64,000 nucleotides of DNA from Ichthyophthirius multifiliis (taxonomy: Eukaryota > Ciliophora > Oligohymenophorea > Hymenostomatida): NCBI RefSeq assembly GCF_000220395.1, contig NW_004086071.1, positions 23,612 through 87,611 on the forward strand, written 5' to 3'. Under the pieces are notes generated by a model. That model ran no database searches. It was not told where the DNA came from and saw nothing but the letters and a program-made list of their open reading frames with translations. Positions 1 through 11,934 of the stretch are shown piece after piece. The translations under genes and the position numbers were made by a program. Position 1 is the stretch's first letter, and each line of letters opens with the position of its first letter.

Positions 1-715
1 AATAATATTAATCTTTTAATTACTATTTTTATTATTATTATAAGATTTATTCATTTTAAACATCTTATTAGTCTTTTTAAATTATATTCTGTTAATAATC
101 TATATCTCTTTATTTATTAAAAAGCTTTTATTTATTTATTTAAAATAATAGATTTATTTTTTATTATTAAAAAATATATTGTATATATTAATTTTTCTAT
201 ACTTCTTGATGATTTTTTAGTTAAATTTAATTCTTATTAAAGTTTAAACAATTTTAACTTTAAATCTAATTTTTCATTTATCTCTCTTTCTAGTATTGAT
301 TCATTTACTTTTAAATTTAGATTATTATTTTATTGGAATATATATAATTAATTTTTATAAAAACCCTTTCATGAAGACTTTAATTTTATTAATTTTCTAA
401 ATATTATTATTATTCTTTTTATTGTTTTTATTGTATATAATATAAATCTATTGAATTTTTCAAATCTGAACTTTTTACAAATTAAATTTAATAAAGTTTT
501 ATTTATTTTTTTGATTTACTTATATTAATGATGAATTTTATCTTCATATTATTTTATTTAATTATGATATTCCATTTATTTTCTAGTTTGCATATCTTAT
601 ATATATGCCCATTCATTTTTATAATGATTATCTTTAATAATTGTTTTATTTAAATAATAAATGTAATTAATTTATGTGTACCTGGAAATTATTTTAAGGG
701 TGATTATTAATTCAT
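1..715 (-). CDS. Gln/Lys-rich coiled-coil protein, 3' end beyond window
   Basis: Minus-strand gene in ciliate code, start ATG at 715-713 (MNQQSPLKQF). A 50-nt GT...AG intron at 681-632 joins the start to a charged segment (FPDNHYKNEWAYIQDMQTRK) followed by Lys/Gln-rich helical sequence. A second likely intron near 360-300 would keep a Gln-rich frame that stays open to the left edge. An alternative frame in that part gives a coiled-coil-like ending (ESILEREINEKLDLKLK) that stops at TGA 53-51, so the 3' end is ambiguous. I recognise no family. That it is a gene is fairly likely; the exact frame downstream of position 360 is uncertain. Confidence 0.4.
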
Positions 716-1023
716 GTTTTTACTTGATAATATAAATATTAAAATATTTTAATATTTAATAAATTAGTTTGACTTTTTTATATAAATTCAATAATAAAAT
801 AATTGATAAAAAATGTTAATTATATTGACCATAAAAAATAAATAATAAATAAAATAAAAATGAGAAAATTATATTAAATATTAAAAATAAAATAAATTTT
901 ATATTTATAAAACATAAATATACATATAATTAAGTTTAAAAAAATAAAATAAAATATAATTTTTATATAATAAAAAACAATATAAAAAATTATAATAAAT
1001 TAACATCTTCTATAAAATAAATC
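716..1023. other. AT-rich spacer
   Basis: Spacer between the ARMC9 stop codon and the start of the Q-rich gene. It holds A- and T-runs only; no coding signal, RNA gene or distinct repeat is visible. Confidence 0.6.
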
Positions 1024-1296
1024 TCATTTTTAAAGTCCTTAAGGTGTTCTTAGTATTTTCGGTCTGGATTCAAAAGCATGTAATTCATTAGTTGTCAACT
1101 TTTTAAATAAATAAAAAAAAATATAAAATATAAAAAAAAAAATAATATATAATTTACTTTTCCTGAATATTAATTTTATTCTTGTTAATTATTTTATTAG
1201 GAATTATTTTAATCTTAATTAACTTATATCTATTATTATTAATTTTATTGTTGTTATTATTATTATTATTCTTTATCTTGTTCTTATTCTTATTAC

Positions 1297-1351
<55 letters not shown>

Positions 1352-1703
1352 TATTATTAATTTTTTTTCTTAGTTCTAATCTTTTTTATTACTTTCCTTT
1401 TAAACTAAATTCTTTGAGTTTTTATCTTTTTAAGCTTGTGTTTAATCGTCAGCAAAGCTACTATTATTTTATAATTATTTTTTAATTATAGATTATTAAG
1501 CAGCTTATTATGTAAAAGGTAATTATTAAATATATTCATGCTACTTTTATAATTATTCTATTTTCCGTCTTTCTTCCCCAATAGGAGTCCTTAAAATTTT
1601 AGGTCTCGATTATAATTCTTCTGGAATAATTACTTATGGATCAACTTATTCATTATATTATAATTATTATTATTAATCTTATATATATTATTCTTATTAT
1701 TAA

Positions 1704-1779
<76 letters not shown>

Positions 1780-4761
1780 ATTCTTATTATTATTATTGTT
1801 ACTGTAATAATAATTACTATTATTATTAATTTTACAAAATATAATCTTATTATTGGTATTATTATTATTTAAATTATTATTAATTTCTTTACTTTTACTA
1901 ACTGGGTTAAGAAACATAATTTTAACTAGTTTTTTACGAATGACTTATAAAGCTTGCCGACATTGATGGAGTAGCTGGTCTATTAAATGGAATATCAGTA
2001 TTTTACTAATTTTTTTAATATCCAATATAATTTTAATGATTAGCGGTATTAGCAGACGATAAAATTCTTTAATTATGTGATTCTTAAACAATTTATCTCG
2101 TTATATTTTTTTATCTAATAGCTTCTGGCCCAATTAAACAAAACTTAGAAAAAAGTAAATTTTCTCCTAACTACATATTATCCGCATTTTCAATATAATC
2201 ATCAGCCTACTCATCTTCTCCAATATCTTCCTCATCATCAATATCATCTACATCATTATCTTCTTCGTTTGAATCACTATTAGCTTCATCCTCGTCATCG
2301 TTTTTTTCTTTATTTAGTTAATCCATGATATATTAAATTTACTTCATAAATCTCTCGTCACTATTATCCATTAAATACTTTAATATATCTCCCATACCTA
2401 ATGCCTTAGCTTATTCCCTTAATGATTATCGACTCAATAAGGAATACAAAGTTCCATTTACAAAAGTACGCACTTACATATTTTCATGTTCCAAAAGATC
2501 ATTTAAAACATTTAAAACACCCTCTTTCGGATCTTCGCATTTTTACTTACCGCTGCTTCTTAAAGACAAATTCATTAGTAAGGCAGTTGCGTATTCATAT
2601 GAATATTCTGATAATGTATCTTTTTCATCACGCAATGTTTATACTATCCATTGGATTAGGTTATTGTTTATCATTACTATTTATGGCTTTCGACGTAATG
2701 ATAATTTTTGTAAAGAACCCAAAGCGTTCCTACGAGTAAAAGTATCCTGTTTCTATTTATTATTTATATGTTTTTTTTAATATTTTTTTATTTCTTTTTT
2801 TTTACTTCATTCCTTAAAGTATTTATTAGAATTATAACTAATGTATCAGACTTTATTAAATAAGTTCGACCGAAGAAATCAGATGCCATTGTATTTATTA
2901 GTCTTAATGAAAATCTTTTTTTTATATATATATTTAATTAAAATAAAAATAGATATATATATTTATTTAAAAATTTTTAAATAAATATTAAATTTTTTAT
3001 TTTTATAACTCTTTTATTTTTGAGTTTTGTTAAAATAAAGCCCCTTAGAGTTATTAATTTTATTATTCACAGCCAACAATATCATATATAGAATAAGTAA
3101 TAACTATCTCTCTTCTTATATAAGCGCCTCTTGTTTTTGAGATTCTTTATCTGAGAGCTTATAGTACGGCACAACATAAAACTGCATCATCTTATTTAAT
3201 TAAAACTTATTTTATTTTCTAAAAATCAAGTGCACAGTAAGGATTTTCATAATTCATTGAATCTGCACGCGCATTGAATTATTAATAATCTACTAAAATA
3301 ACTAAATAAATAAAATTTGATTATTAATAAACCTAATTAATTTTGATATCCTTCTTAAGGAACATATTCAGAAGCATTATTACCTCCACTATTTTAATCA
3401 TTAAAAAAATAAAGTTTTTCATATTAGAATATTTATTATTTATGGATAATTAATTCTTCAATATTTTAGGTTAATAGTTATTCATATTTTTAAATTTTTC
3501 CAATTATTTATGAACATTAATCATATTTAAGAGGTTTTCCCTAATTAAGCTCTATTTATTTTTTAAGCTTTTTTTATTTAATAAATAAAATATATATTTT
3601 TTTATTTTCTTTAAATAAAAATAAAAAATACTTCTTCAGATAAACCAATAAGCTTTTAAGCCACAGTGAACCATTTTTATTAATTTTCAATTTAATTTTA
3701 TTTCGATTAATCAATAATTTATTTAATTTAATTTTACAAAGCCATATATTTTTCTTTGAATTCTTTAACTATACCCACCAATTCTTTATTAGTATTTTAT
3801 AATTAAATATAATTCTAATCAGTTTATTATTAAATAACATTATTTTAATATGAGATTTTCTATTAAGAATCGATTTCAGTCTAACTATTGTTCATATAGT
3901 GTTAATAAATATGTTAGATTAAACTAGTCTATTCATTATTATATATAGAAGATAAAAATTCATTCAAAGTATATCTTAAATCCAATATCCATTAATTACT
4001 AAATAAATGTTTCAAAGCTTAATGTTCTTATGGTCTAGGGATATAAGGAAGAGCATAATAATGTAAAAACTCGCTTGATTTAGATAATGCGGCCCCCCTT
4101 GTATCTAAATAATCCTTAAATGCATTAATACTGGCTTAATCTAATGTTTAACTGAGATTAAATAAAGGATGAATTTAGTAAATAAGGAAATATATTTAAA
4201 GATAAAATTCAAGTTTTGTTGCTTTTTCATCTGCTAATCGAATATTTAAAGGTAAAAATCTATTCCATTTAACAAAGAAAAAGTCTCTTTATCCATGTTT
4301 GAAATGCTTTGTTTTTTTGTTAATTAAAAATAAATCAATTATTTTTAATTATTTACTTCCATTAATTAAAATTCATATCCTGTATTTTAATTATATTATT
4401 AAATAGGTTCTGTAATTTCATCTTGAAAGCATTATAAGGTCTTTTATAAATTATTTTTTAATAAATATTCATGTATTAAATTGTTTATTGCTTCAATTGT
4501 TATTTCGTTAAAAGTATGATTTTTAATGGCTTAATGGGCGTAATTTTTTAATCCATTATTATTGCTATTGTTATTGTTATTAATTTATTTTTATTAATTA
4601 TTTAGGGTTTGCTTATCTAAATTTTTATTCGAAGCTATTGCTTACTGATTGTTTATTTATAATGCTTTTTTTTTATGTTAAGGAGATTCTTTTTATATAG
4701 ATTAATTTTGGGGAACTTTTCGGTTTTTGTTTGTTTATTGATGATTTTAGTTTTTTTTCAT
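1024..4761 (-). CDS. ARMC9: ARMC9: LisH + armadillo-repeat ciliary protein
   Basis: Split minus-strand gene, start ATG 4761-4759, stop TGA 1026-1024. A low-complexity N-terminus of about 80 residues is followed by a LisH motif ([20 protein letters not shown]), then the ARMC9-specific stretches KLEFYLQIYFLIYQIHPLF and [20 protein letters not shown]. The armadillo region contains [16 protein letters not shown] and [18 protein letters not shown], and is followed by an acidic Asp/Glu segment and a Gln/Asn-rich tail. One intron is clear at 2805-2747; others are likely near 2930-3020 and 1140-1090. ARMC9 is a basal-body and ciliary-tip protein mutated in human Joubert syndrome (established knowledge). 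The tail carries two copies of SRPKILRTP, near 1600 and 1060, separated by poly-Q. The frame slips by -1 near 1361-1368 in an A8 run (minus strand). Family assignment is firm; the C-terminal tail model is less so. Confidence 0.9.
1299..1350. repeat. (ATT)n / (TAA)n microsatellite in ARMC9
   Basis: About 17 uninterrupted trinucleotide units in the C-terminal tail exon of ARMC9. On the coding (minus) strand it is read TAA (Gln) if the frame is set by the last exon, or AAT (Asn) if set by the upstream exon; flanking residues (Q-E-Q-E-Q-D-K-E) favour Gln. Confidence 0.8.
1703..1770. repeat. (ATT)n / (TAA)n microsatellite encoding poly-Gln in ARMC9
   Basis: About 22 units. In the frame fixed by the flanking motif SRPKILRTP and by the acidic region upstream, the coding strand reads successive TAA codons, that is poly-glutamine in ciliate code. 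Confidence 0.8.
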
Positions 4762-4907
4762 TTTTTTTATTTTTTTTTTTTATTTTTTTATTTTTTTTTT
4801 TTCCTTTTTTTTATTTCAAATTTCTAAAACATTTTTAATATTGTTTATTTTTTTTTTATAATATAATAATAAATATAATTATATATTTGTAAAAAAAATA
4901 TATTTTG

Positions 4908-6409
4908 TCAAAATTAATTGTCTTTTAAATAATATATAGGATTTTAACATTCACTTATATCATCCAATCTTAATATATTTTTATTTAATTATTCTTGTCT
5001 ATTATTTACAGCTGTAAGAGTTTATTAGTATTCCTTATCATTTGTAAATCTAGTAGGATGTTAAAATACAACTGAATATGAATTTTAATTATTAAAGTCA
5101 AATTATTGTATATTTTTTGTTTATTTATTTAAACTATTATGTAGAGATAGCATCCCAATGAAATGATAATGATAATTATTATTAGCATTTTTTTTTTAAT
5201 TTTTTATATTTTCTTAATTACTATTTTAGAAATTCTCATAATATAATTATTTTAAGGTATCTAAATATTTAGGGATTTTTTTATTTTTATTTGAATTCAA
5301 AATTTAAGTATGAGGAGAAAAAAAAGCTTAAACTTTTTTTTAATTTGTAAACTTTGCTCCATTTTTTATTTTTTATATTAATTTTATTATTAATTTTATT
5401 TTTCTAAATCAAAGTGTATTTTTGGTAATGAAACATCTTTTTTTTATATTTCTTTTATGTAAAAAATAGGATTTTCTTTATTATTTTCTGAAATTTCTTA
5501 ATAAGGTATTTTTTTTTAAATATAGTTTTTTTTAAATATTTCACTTTTTTTATATTATTTTATTAAATTTTTAGAATTTAAAGTGTTTTTATATTCCTTT
5601 TTTACAAATTTTGAATACATATTTTTGAATATATTACTTTCTGATTTAAACTTTTAAAATTTAAATTTTTAGTCTGTTTAATTATTATTATTACTTTTAT
5701 CTAAATTTTCTTATTTTGAAAAGTTAAAACTATTAATATTTTTTTTTTAGTTTATTTCATATTTTAATTTTCATTTTAATAATATTCTTGTTAAGCTTGT
5801 TAATAAATGTCCTCTAAAGTACTTAAATATCTAATATTCTTTTTTTATATTTATCTTTTTTATATTTTATATTAAAAAATAAATATTTAAATTATTTATA
5901 TTTTTTTAATTATACTCATCTATTATTTTATTTTAATCTTTAGTTATTACATCAAATGCTTATGATATTTCCTATTATAATTTTCTATCAATTACATCTA
6001 AAGATATATGGTATTCATTATATTAGTCAGAAGGTATTCGTGTTTATGTTTCTTTTTCATCAGTATTTAATTAATTTTTTTCTTTTTTATATATTATAAT
6101 TATATTTTATTTTTATTTTACTTAAATAATTTTTTTTTATTTTAATTTCATTTAAAATGTTTTTTTTAGTTGTAATTTAGTTATTTTTTTATTAATATAT
6201 GTCCTATATTTTTAATAATATTTTTTTTTAATTATATATTGTATTTATTTTCTTGCTTAATAAGATATTGTTTAAAGACTATTTTATACTAATTATTGAA
6301 TATTAATTTAATCTTATTTCCCATTTATTTAATATGAAAAAAATAAATTATCAATTTTTTTGTATTTTTCTTAAATAAGTTTTCTTTTAATTTTATAGGG
6401 AGAAATCAT
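4908..6409 (-). CDS. Unknown Lys/Gln-rich protein, intron-containing
   Basis: Start ATG 6409-6407 (MISPYKIKRKL), stop TGA 4910-4908. Readable blocks are DEKETQTRIPSDQYNEYHIS, then SLPKIHFDLEKQ, KIPKYLDTLKQLYYENF, and a C-terminal block QHPTRFTNDKEYQQTLTAV ending in CQNPIYYLKDNQF. These blocks lie in different frames and must be joined by introns I did not fully place; the middle (about 5870-6120) is the least certain. The protein is hydrophilic, with no membrane span or recognised domain, and has the composition of ciliate cytoskeletal proteins. Function unknown. Confidence 0.5.
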
Positions 6410-6742
6410 CTACTTTTTTTTATTAAAATTATAAAAATAATAATATAAATAAATAAAATATAAAACATATAATAAATTAAAGTAAAATTAAATTAAAAAT
6501 CAGTTATATATAACTATATATTAATAAATAAAACATAAATATAATATATATATATATATATTATATTATTCTATATAAATGTTATATTTAAATTATATTT
6601 TAAATATACTTATTTTTAATTTTTTTATTTAAATTTTTTTTTTTATTAATAACATAATAATTTTTGTTTTTTCTCTTATACATTATAAATTATTTTTTAA
6701 AATAATAATAATATTTTAAACAAAAAAAAAAATTTATTAAAT
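6410..6742. other. Divergent AT-rich intergenic spacer
   Basis: Head-to-head spacer between the minus-strand unknown gene and the plus-strand VTT gene, so it probably holds both promoters. It contains an (AT)n run near 6543-6560 and no coding signal. Confidence 0.5.
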
Positions 6743-7500
6743 ATGTTTAAAAAAAAATTAATATTTACAATATTTTCAATTTTATACATTATTTTAATAA
6801 TTTTATTAACATTTTCTTTATATTACAACCAATAATTTTAACAATAAACAATAGAATATCTCTAATAATATAAATAAATATCTTTCCTCAATTATTTTTA
6901 TTTATTTTCAATAGGTGTTTTGTTAATAATAATCGGCTTTCCAGTAACATTTTATGTACTAATAATAGCTTTTATATTTTAAAAATTTTTATAAGCTTAC
7001 GTTCTTTGTATTTTAATGGTTTTAACTGGATCTTCTTTATGTTTTACTATAGCGAGGTATATTTTAAAAAAACATGTTACTGAATTAGCTGAATAATATG
7101 AATAATATCATATATTTAATTTCGCTGTGAAAAAAATTCCTTATAAAATTGCTTTTATGGTCAAATTTATGCACATTCCATCTTTTTAAAAAACTATGGA
7201 CTTGGGGTTATAGAAATTAATTATATTTAATTTATATTAGCCAGTAGTGTAAATATTTGCTTTTTAGGAATTTTTTGGTGCTATATAGGTGTTAATTTAA
7301 GTGATATTAGAAACGTGTTTATTTAATAAGATTAAAATATGCTTATTTTGAAGATTTTAGGATTTGTTTTGACCTTTATTATAATAATAGTTATTTTTTA
7401 TGTCACTTAATAAGCTTATGAAGAAGTAAAAAAAGAATATGAAGATTATAAAAATTTATTAAATTAATAAGAAGAAAATTAAAAACTTATTTAAAATTGA
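6743..7500 (+). CDS. VTT (TVP38/TMEM64-like) multispan membrane protein
   Basis: Start ATG 6743, stop TGA 7498-7500, about 250 residues. Order: an N-terminal membrane anchor (KKKLIFTIFSILYIILIIL), a second hydrophobic segment with GFPVTFYVLIIAF, then the VTT-domain core GSSLCFTIARYIL, FMVKFMHIPSF and KNYGLGVIEINYIQF, two further helices, and a hydrophilic Gln/Glu-rich C-terminus. VTT proteins act in the secretory and autophagy systems, with TMEM41B/VMP1 relatives acting as lipid scramblases (family knowledge). The frame breaks at 7182-7192 in T5A6: HIPSF is in one frame and KNYGLG in the -1 frame. One extra base in the run restores the domain, so a homopolymer undercall is the likely cause. 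The gene is otherwise intact. Confidence 0.8.
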
Positions 7501-7695
7501 TTTTTTTTTTTTTCTTTATTAATGTAAAATAAAATAATTTATTATAAAAAAAAAAAAAACAAAGATATATAATTAAAAAAAGGAAAAAATTAAAAGCACA
7601 TTTGCTTTATTTTTTTTATATAAAAAAATATATATATATAATTAAAAAAAAAAAATATTAAAAAAAAAAAAAAATATTAAAAAATAAAAAAAAAA

Positions 7696-8073
7696 ATGGA
7701 TAGCAGTAAAAAATCATCAAATAAATCAACTTAAAAATCAGCCTAAAAATCAGCTCATAAATCAGTTGATAAAAAATCAAGATCTAAATCGAAAACTCCT
7801 GTTAAAGTTTCTGCTTAAAAATCTACCTAAAAATAATCATCTAATAAAGCAGCAGAATAAAGAGCGAAATCTAGATCTAGATCAAGAACACCTTTAAAAA
7901 CTGAAAATTAAGCAGCTTAAAACCGTAGATCAGGTTCAAAAAGCCCAGCTTTAAATAAAAGATCAGTGACACCTTAAAAACATGAAGAAGCAGCTAAAGG
8001 ATCAACTACTAAATAACATGTTTCTGCTGGAAAAATGTCTGCCTAATCAGGTAAGAGAAGTAAAAATAACTGA
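7696..8073 (+). CDS. Small basic Ser/Lys/Arg-rich protein, linker-histone-like
   Basis: Single exon, 125 residues, ATG 7696 to TGA 8071-8073. The sequence is almost entirely Ser, Lys, Gln, Ala and Arg, with repeats of the type KSAQKS and clusters such as KSRSKSKTP, KSRSRSRTP and NKRSVTPQK, which are proline-directed (S/T-P) phosphorylation contexts. There is no globular domain, cysteine or membrane segment. Tetrahymena macronuclear H1 is likewise a short lysine-rich protein without a winged helix and with S/T-P sites. A linker-histone or chromatin role is therefore an inference from composition; an RS-domain RNA-binding role is the alternative. Confidence 0.55.
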
Positions 8074-8664
8074 AGAATCATAAAAAATAATGAAAATTAT
8101 ATTATTTATATGACTAAAGCGTTTTTTCATATAATTATTTATTATAAATAAAGATTATTTTTTTTTTCAATTTTTTATTTATTTCAGTATCTTTATAAAA
8201 TAGTTTGCGCTTTTTTAAAATTTTCAAAATAAAAATTTAAATATTGTGATTAAAAAAAATAATAATTTTAATTTAATTTAATTAATAAAAAATAAAAAAA
8301 AAAATTAAATTAAAATAAAATAAATAAATTAAAAATTAATAAATATAAGAAATAACAAATAATTTTTTTAATTAAAAATATTAATATATATAAAAAAATA
8401 AGTAAAATTTTAATTATAAATATTTATAAAATAAAAATTTAAAGATAAAAAATATATAATAATAATAATAAATTTATATAATTAAATTAAAAATAAATAT
8501 ATTAAAAATTATACTTAATGATATTATAAAAAATAAATATATATATAAGTATATAAATATATAAAAATATAAATATAATTATATATATATTTTTATATTT
8601 ATTTTATATATATTTATTATATAATATATATAATATTTTTTAATATTATAATTTATTATTATAA
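8074..8664. other. AT-rich convergent spacer
   Basis: Spacer between two convergent 3' ends. Long A/T tracts and a TATATA-rich stretch near 8530-8640; no gene or RNA signal seen. Confidence 0.6.
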
Positions 8665-10866
8665 TCATTTTTATTATTTTTTTTCATTAATTAATTCTGT
8701 TTCTAATGAAATTTTACGAAATTTATCTTTTTTAAAAATAATATTACTATCTTAAAATTCTTGATTTTTTATTTTTTTTCTAATTTATCACTATTATCTT
8801 AATCTTTACAATTAAAATTAATACCAATAAATATTCTAAAATAATAACATAATTCTATATTATCGACCAAAAATAATTTATTTAAATATTCTTCTAAATC
8901 TTTTTTCCTTTTTTCTGTTGAAATACTTAATAAAATTCCTTAATGTTTAGGTGGCAAATCTGGAAGTTTAACTTACTAATTATTTTCATAAAAAATCTAC
9001 AAATAATCGTTTAAAATATCGAAATCTTTATATCTTTTTTCTATATTTGCTTTTGTAATTCCATTTTATATTATTTTGAATTTATAAACTATATATTATT
9101 TATTTTAATTGCTTTCTAGAATTTTAAAATACTCATCTTGTTATACTATTAAATTTTAATAATTAAAATTATTTATAAAATGTTATTTATATATATTTTC
9201 TGAATTTTTAAGACCAATAAAATAAAATAATTATTCACAAAAATAATTCTTTTCATTCAAAATGATATTTAAATAAAATTAAAGTCCATTTTATCTTATT
9301 TCTAGGGACTATTAATCTGCAATGAACATTTTAGTTGGTAAAGGAGGTACTTTTTATTTCCTTTCTTTTAATTATTTATTTAGTATTATAAAGTCATTAA
9401 ATCTTTTTTATATTTTCCATTTAATATTTGTACTTCTTTCAACTAAATATACAATATAATAAATAGAATTTTCAATCTAAAAAAAATACATTTTTATAAA
9501 TTTATATTTTAAAAAAAGTACTTATTCATATCCAATTATACAGACATCAAAATAAGTACCAAAACGGTCTTTTTTTGGAAAAATTTAAGAATTTTCACTT
9601 AATTGCGATTCTTCATCAAAATTTTTTCCTAAAAAACAAAAATAAATATAATAATAAATATATATAAATAAATATTTAAGTATATATTAATATTAATAAT
9701 ATAAATATATATATTTATAAAATACTATTTTTTATATTTAAAAGCTATTTTTATATGTCATTATCTATTTCTAAAAAATTAAGTAAATTTTGGCTTAAAA
9801 ATTCTTGCTGAGTTAACAAAAACTTAAATAAATTTTTAAAATGACTAATTCCTTAATTAAGTTTTTAAAAGTCGATTTGTTGTCCTGAAAATAATTCCAT
9901 ATTAAAATTTTCTAATTCTAATTTATATGATGACGGAAATTCATTTTCATCATCATTAGTTTCATCTTTTATTTAATTTTCAAGCAAAATAAAATCGCTG
10001 TAATTTTTAATTATATGCTTTTCTTGTTAAAAGTCATTAATATTTATCCTAACTTTCAATTTAATTTGTATTTAGTTGTCTATCTTTTTAAAGTTTTGTG
10101 GAAATTTAACATTTATTAAATTCGTAGTACCTAAAAATGATTATTAATGTAAAGGAGGGGGTATTAAAGGTTCAAATATATGTTAATTTAAAGGTAGATT
10201 CCAAAAAATCCATTTTGTGCTTTTGAATTCATTTAAATCTTAGTAATATTTAAAAATAAAACCCATTAATAAAGATTAAATAAATATTCTTAGAGATAAA
10301 AGAATAAAATTAGAAATAATTCTTTGTTCATATTACTTAATTTATTATTAAAATAAAATAAAAAATTAAGTAAATAAATATATAAATATATATAAATATA
10401 TATATATATATATTTATATATTTTTATATATATTTATTAGCATATATATTTTTAAGTATATAATTATAATTACTAATTAAAATTAAAGTATTAACATTGC
10501 TATTGAAATTAATAATTATAAAATCCAAAAGGGCTTATGAAATAACATTAATGCAATATTTCTATTATATTCTTTTATTTCGATAATAATTTATAATAAA
10601 CATACCATTATAGGAAATATCCATAGAAAATAACAATAATTTTAAACATTATATATTTTACTTTTTATTGCTTAACTAATTATAAAAAAAATATATATTA
10701 TTATGTTAAATATTTGCAAAATTAAACGAAATTTTATTATTTTATTAAATTTATGATTTTATAGTCCCATGTATCTTATTACATACCATCGGAATATTAA
10801 AATTAATCCAAATAAGAAACATATAAGATTTAACAATAACTCTAATATTATTTATGTTTGATTCAT
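8665..10866 (-). CDS. Five-helix membrane protein with three tandem PX-like domains
   Basis: Start ATG 10866-10864, stop TGA 8667-8665. Exon 1 encodes four hydrophobic helices, including LNLICFLFGLILIFRWYVI and YFLWIFPIMVCLLQIIIEI. A phase-0 intron (10473-10336) leads to a fifth helix (FILLSLRIFIQSLLMGF). Then come three PX-like modules: a degenerate one (QIKLKVRININDFQ...NYSDF); a second with VERSTNIKWKIQKRFNDF and VPPLPTKMF; and a third with VYKFKIIQNGITKANIEKRY and KLPDLPPKHQG. The arginine/lysine at the RYxDF-like site and the PPLP loop are the phosphoinositide-binding hallmarks. An AT-rich intron of about 95 nt (near 9740-9640) separates PX1 from PX2. A -1 frame break lies near 8761-8780 in an A run. 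An endosomal or vacuolar membrane role is inferred. Confidence 0.75.
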
Positions 10867-11520
10867 TTTTTTTAATATATGTATTATTTTTTTAATTAAA
10901 TATTTAATTTTTTGTGTTTCTAATTTTAAAAAAAATAAAAAATATTATTATTGTTTATTTTTGATATAAAATTATTTTAATTGTATGCATTTTTTTTTAT
11001 GTATTTCTATATTTTTATAGTATTATAAATAACTTTCCCTTATATAAATATTTTGATTTCTTAATTAAATTTATTTAATCTTTAATAAGAAAAATAAATT
11101 TCTAAATATTTTTTTCAATTTAATAAAATAATATAAATAAATACAATTTTAATTATATTATATATAAATTAAAAAATATTGATAAAAAAATTAACAAAAC
11201 AATATAATATATTATAAAAATATATATGATTTTAAATAAAATTAAAATTAATAATTTCAACAAAAAATAAAATAATTAAATTATAAAAATTTATAATTTA
11301 TTATTAAATAAATAAATATAGTTTAAAAAGAAAAATATTTTATATGTATATATATATATGAGAATAATAAAAAAAATAAATTATATTAAATCAAAGAATC
11401 AATGTATTTTTTTGAAAAAAATAAAAAACACACGTACACCACACCGCACACACATAAATACACGAAAAACGAAAATATATTTTTATAAAAATAAAAAAAA
11501 TCAATAATAATATTTTTTTT
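10867..11520. other. AT-rich spacer
   Basis: Spacer between the PX gene promoter side and the H2A stop codon. It includes a C/A-rich patch near 11425-11465, probably the H2A 3' untranslated region. No coding signal. Confidence 0.55.
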
Positions 11521-11934
11521 TCATACATCTTAAGAAGCTTAACCAGTTTCTGACTTTTTAGTTTTAGATGGTAATAACATAGGATTGATATTAGGTAAAA
11601 CACCACCATCAGCAATAGTAGTATTTGACATTAATTTATTCAATTCTTCATCGTTTCTGATAGCGAGTAAAATATGTCTGGGTACAACTCTGCTTTTTTT
11701 GTTATCTTTTGCAGCATTTCCAGCTAATTCAAGAATTTCAGCTGCTAAATATTCTAATACTGCTGCCATATATACAGGGGCTCCATTTCCTACTCTTTAT
11801 GCGTATCTTCCTTATTTTAAGAATCTTGAAATTCTTCCTACAGGGAATTAAAGACCAGCTCTGTTTGATCTGGATACTTATTTAGAAGATGCTGTTTTTC
11901 CTTTTGCTTTTCCTCCTTTTCCGGCTGGGGTCAT
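11521..11934 (-). CDS. Histone H2A, H2A.X type with C-terminal SQDV
   Basis: Intronless, 137 residues, ATG 11934-11932, TGA 11523-11521. A basic N-tail ([12 protein letters not shown]) is followed by [19 protein letters not shown], the alpha-2/alpha-3 region with the acidic patch ([26 protein letters not shown]) and the docking segment [13 protein letters not shown]. The C-terminus ends KKSETG-QASQDV: a Ser-Gln-acidic-hydrophobic end is the phosphorylation motif of H2A.X, marked by PIKK kinases at DNA breaks. The Gln codons, including the conserved one in GLQFP, are TAA. G+C is higher than in neighbouring genes, as expected for a highly expressed gene. Identification is secure. Confidence 0.97.

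Noticed and set aside
1182-1373. Leu/Ile-only ORF on the plus strand
   Set aside because: It is the antisense shadow of the poly-Q/poly-N tract of ARMC9 (TTA opposite TAA).
1636-1872. Ile-only ORF on the plus strand
   Set aside because: Antisense shadow of the second (TAA)n tract of ARMC9.
11585-11851. 88-codon plus-strand ORF
   Set aside because: Lies antisense to the histone H2A coding sequence, which is certain.
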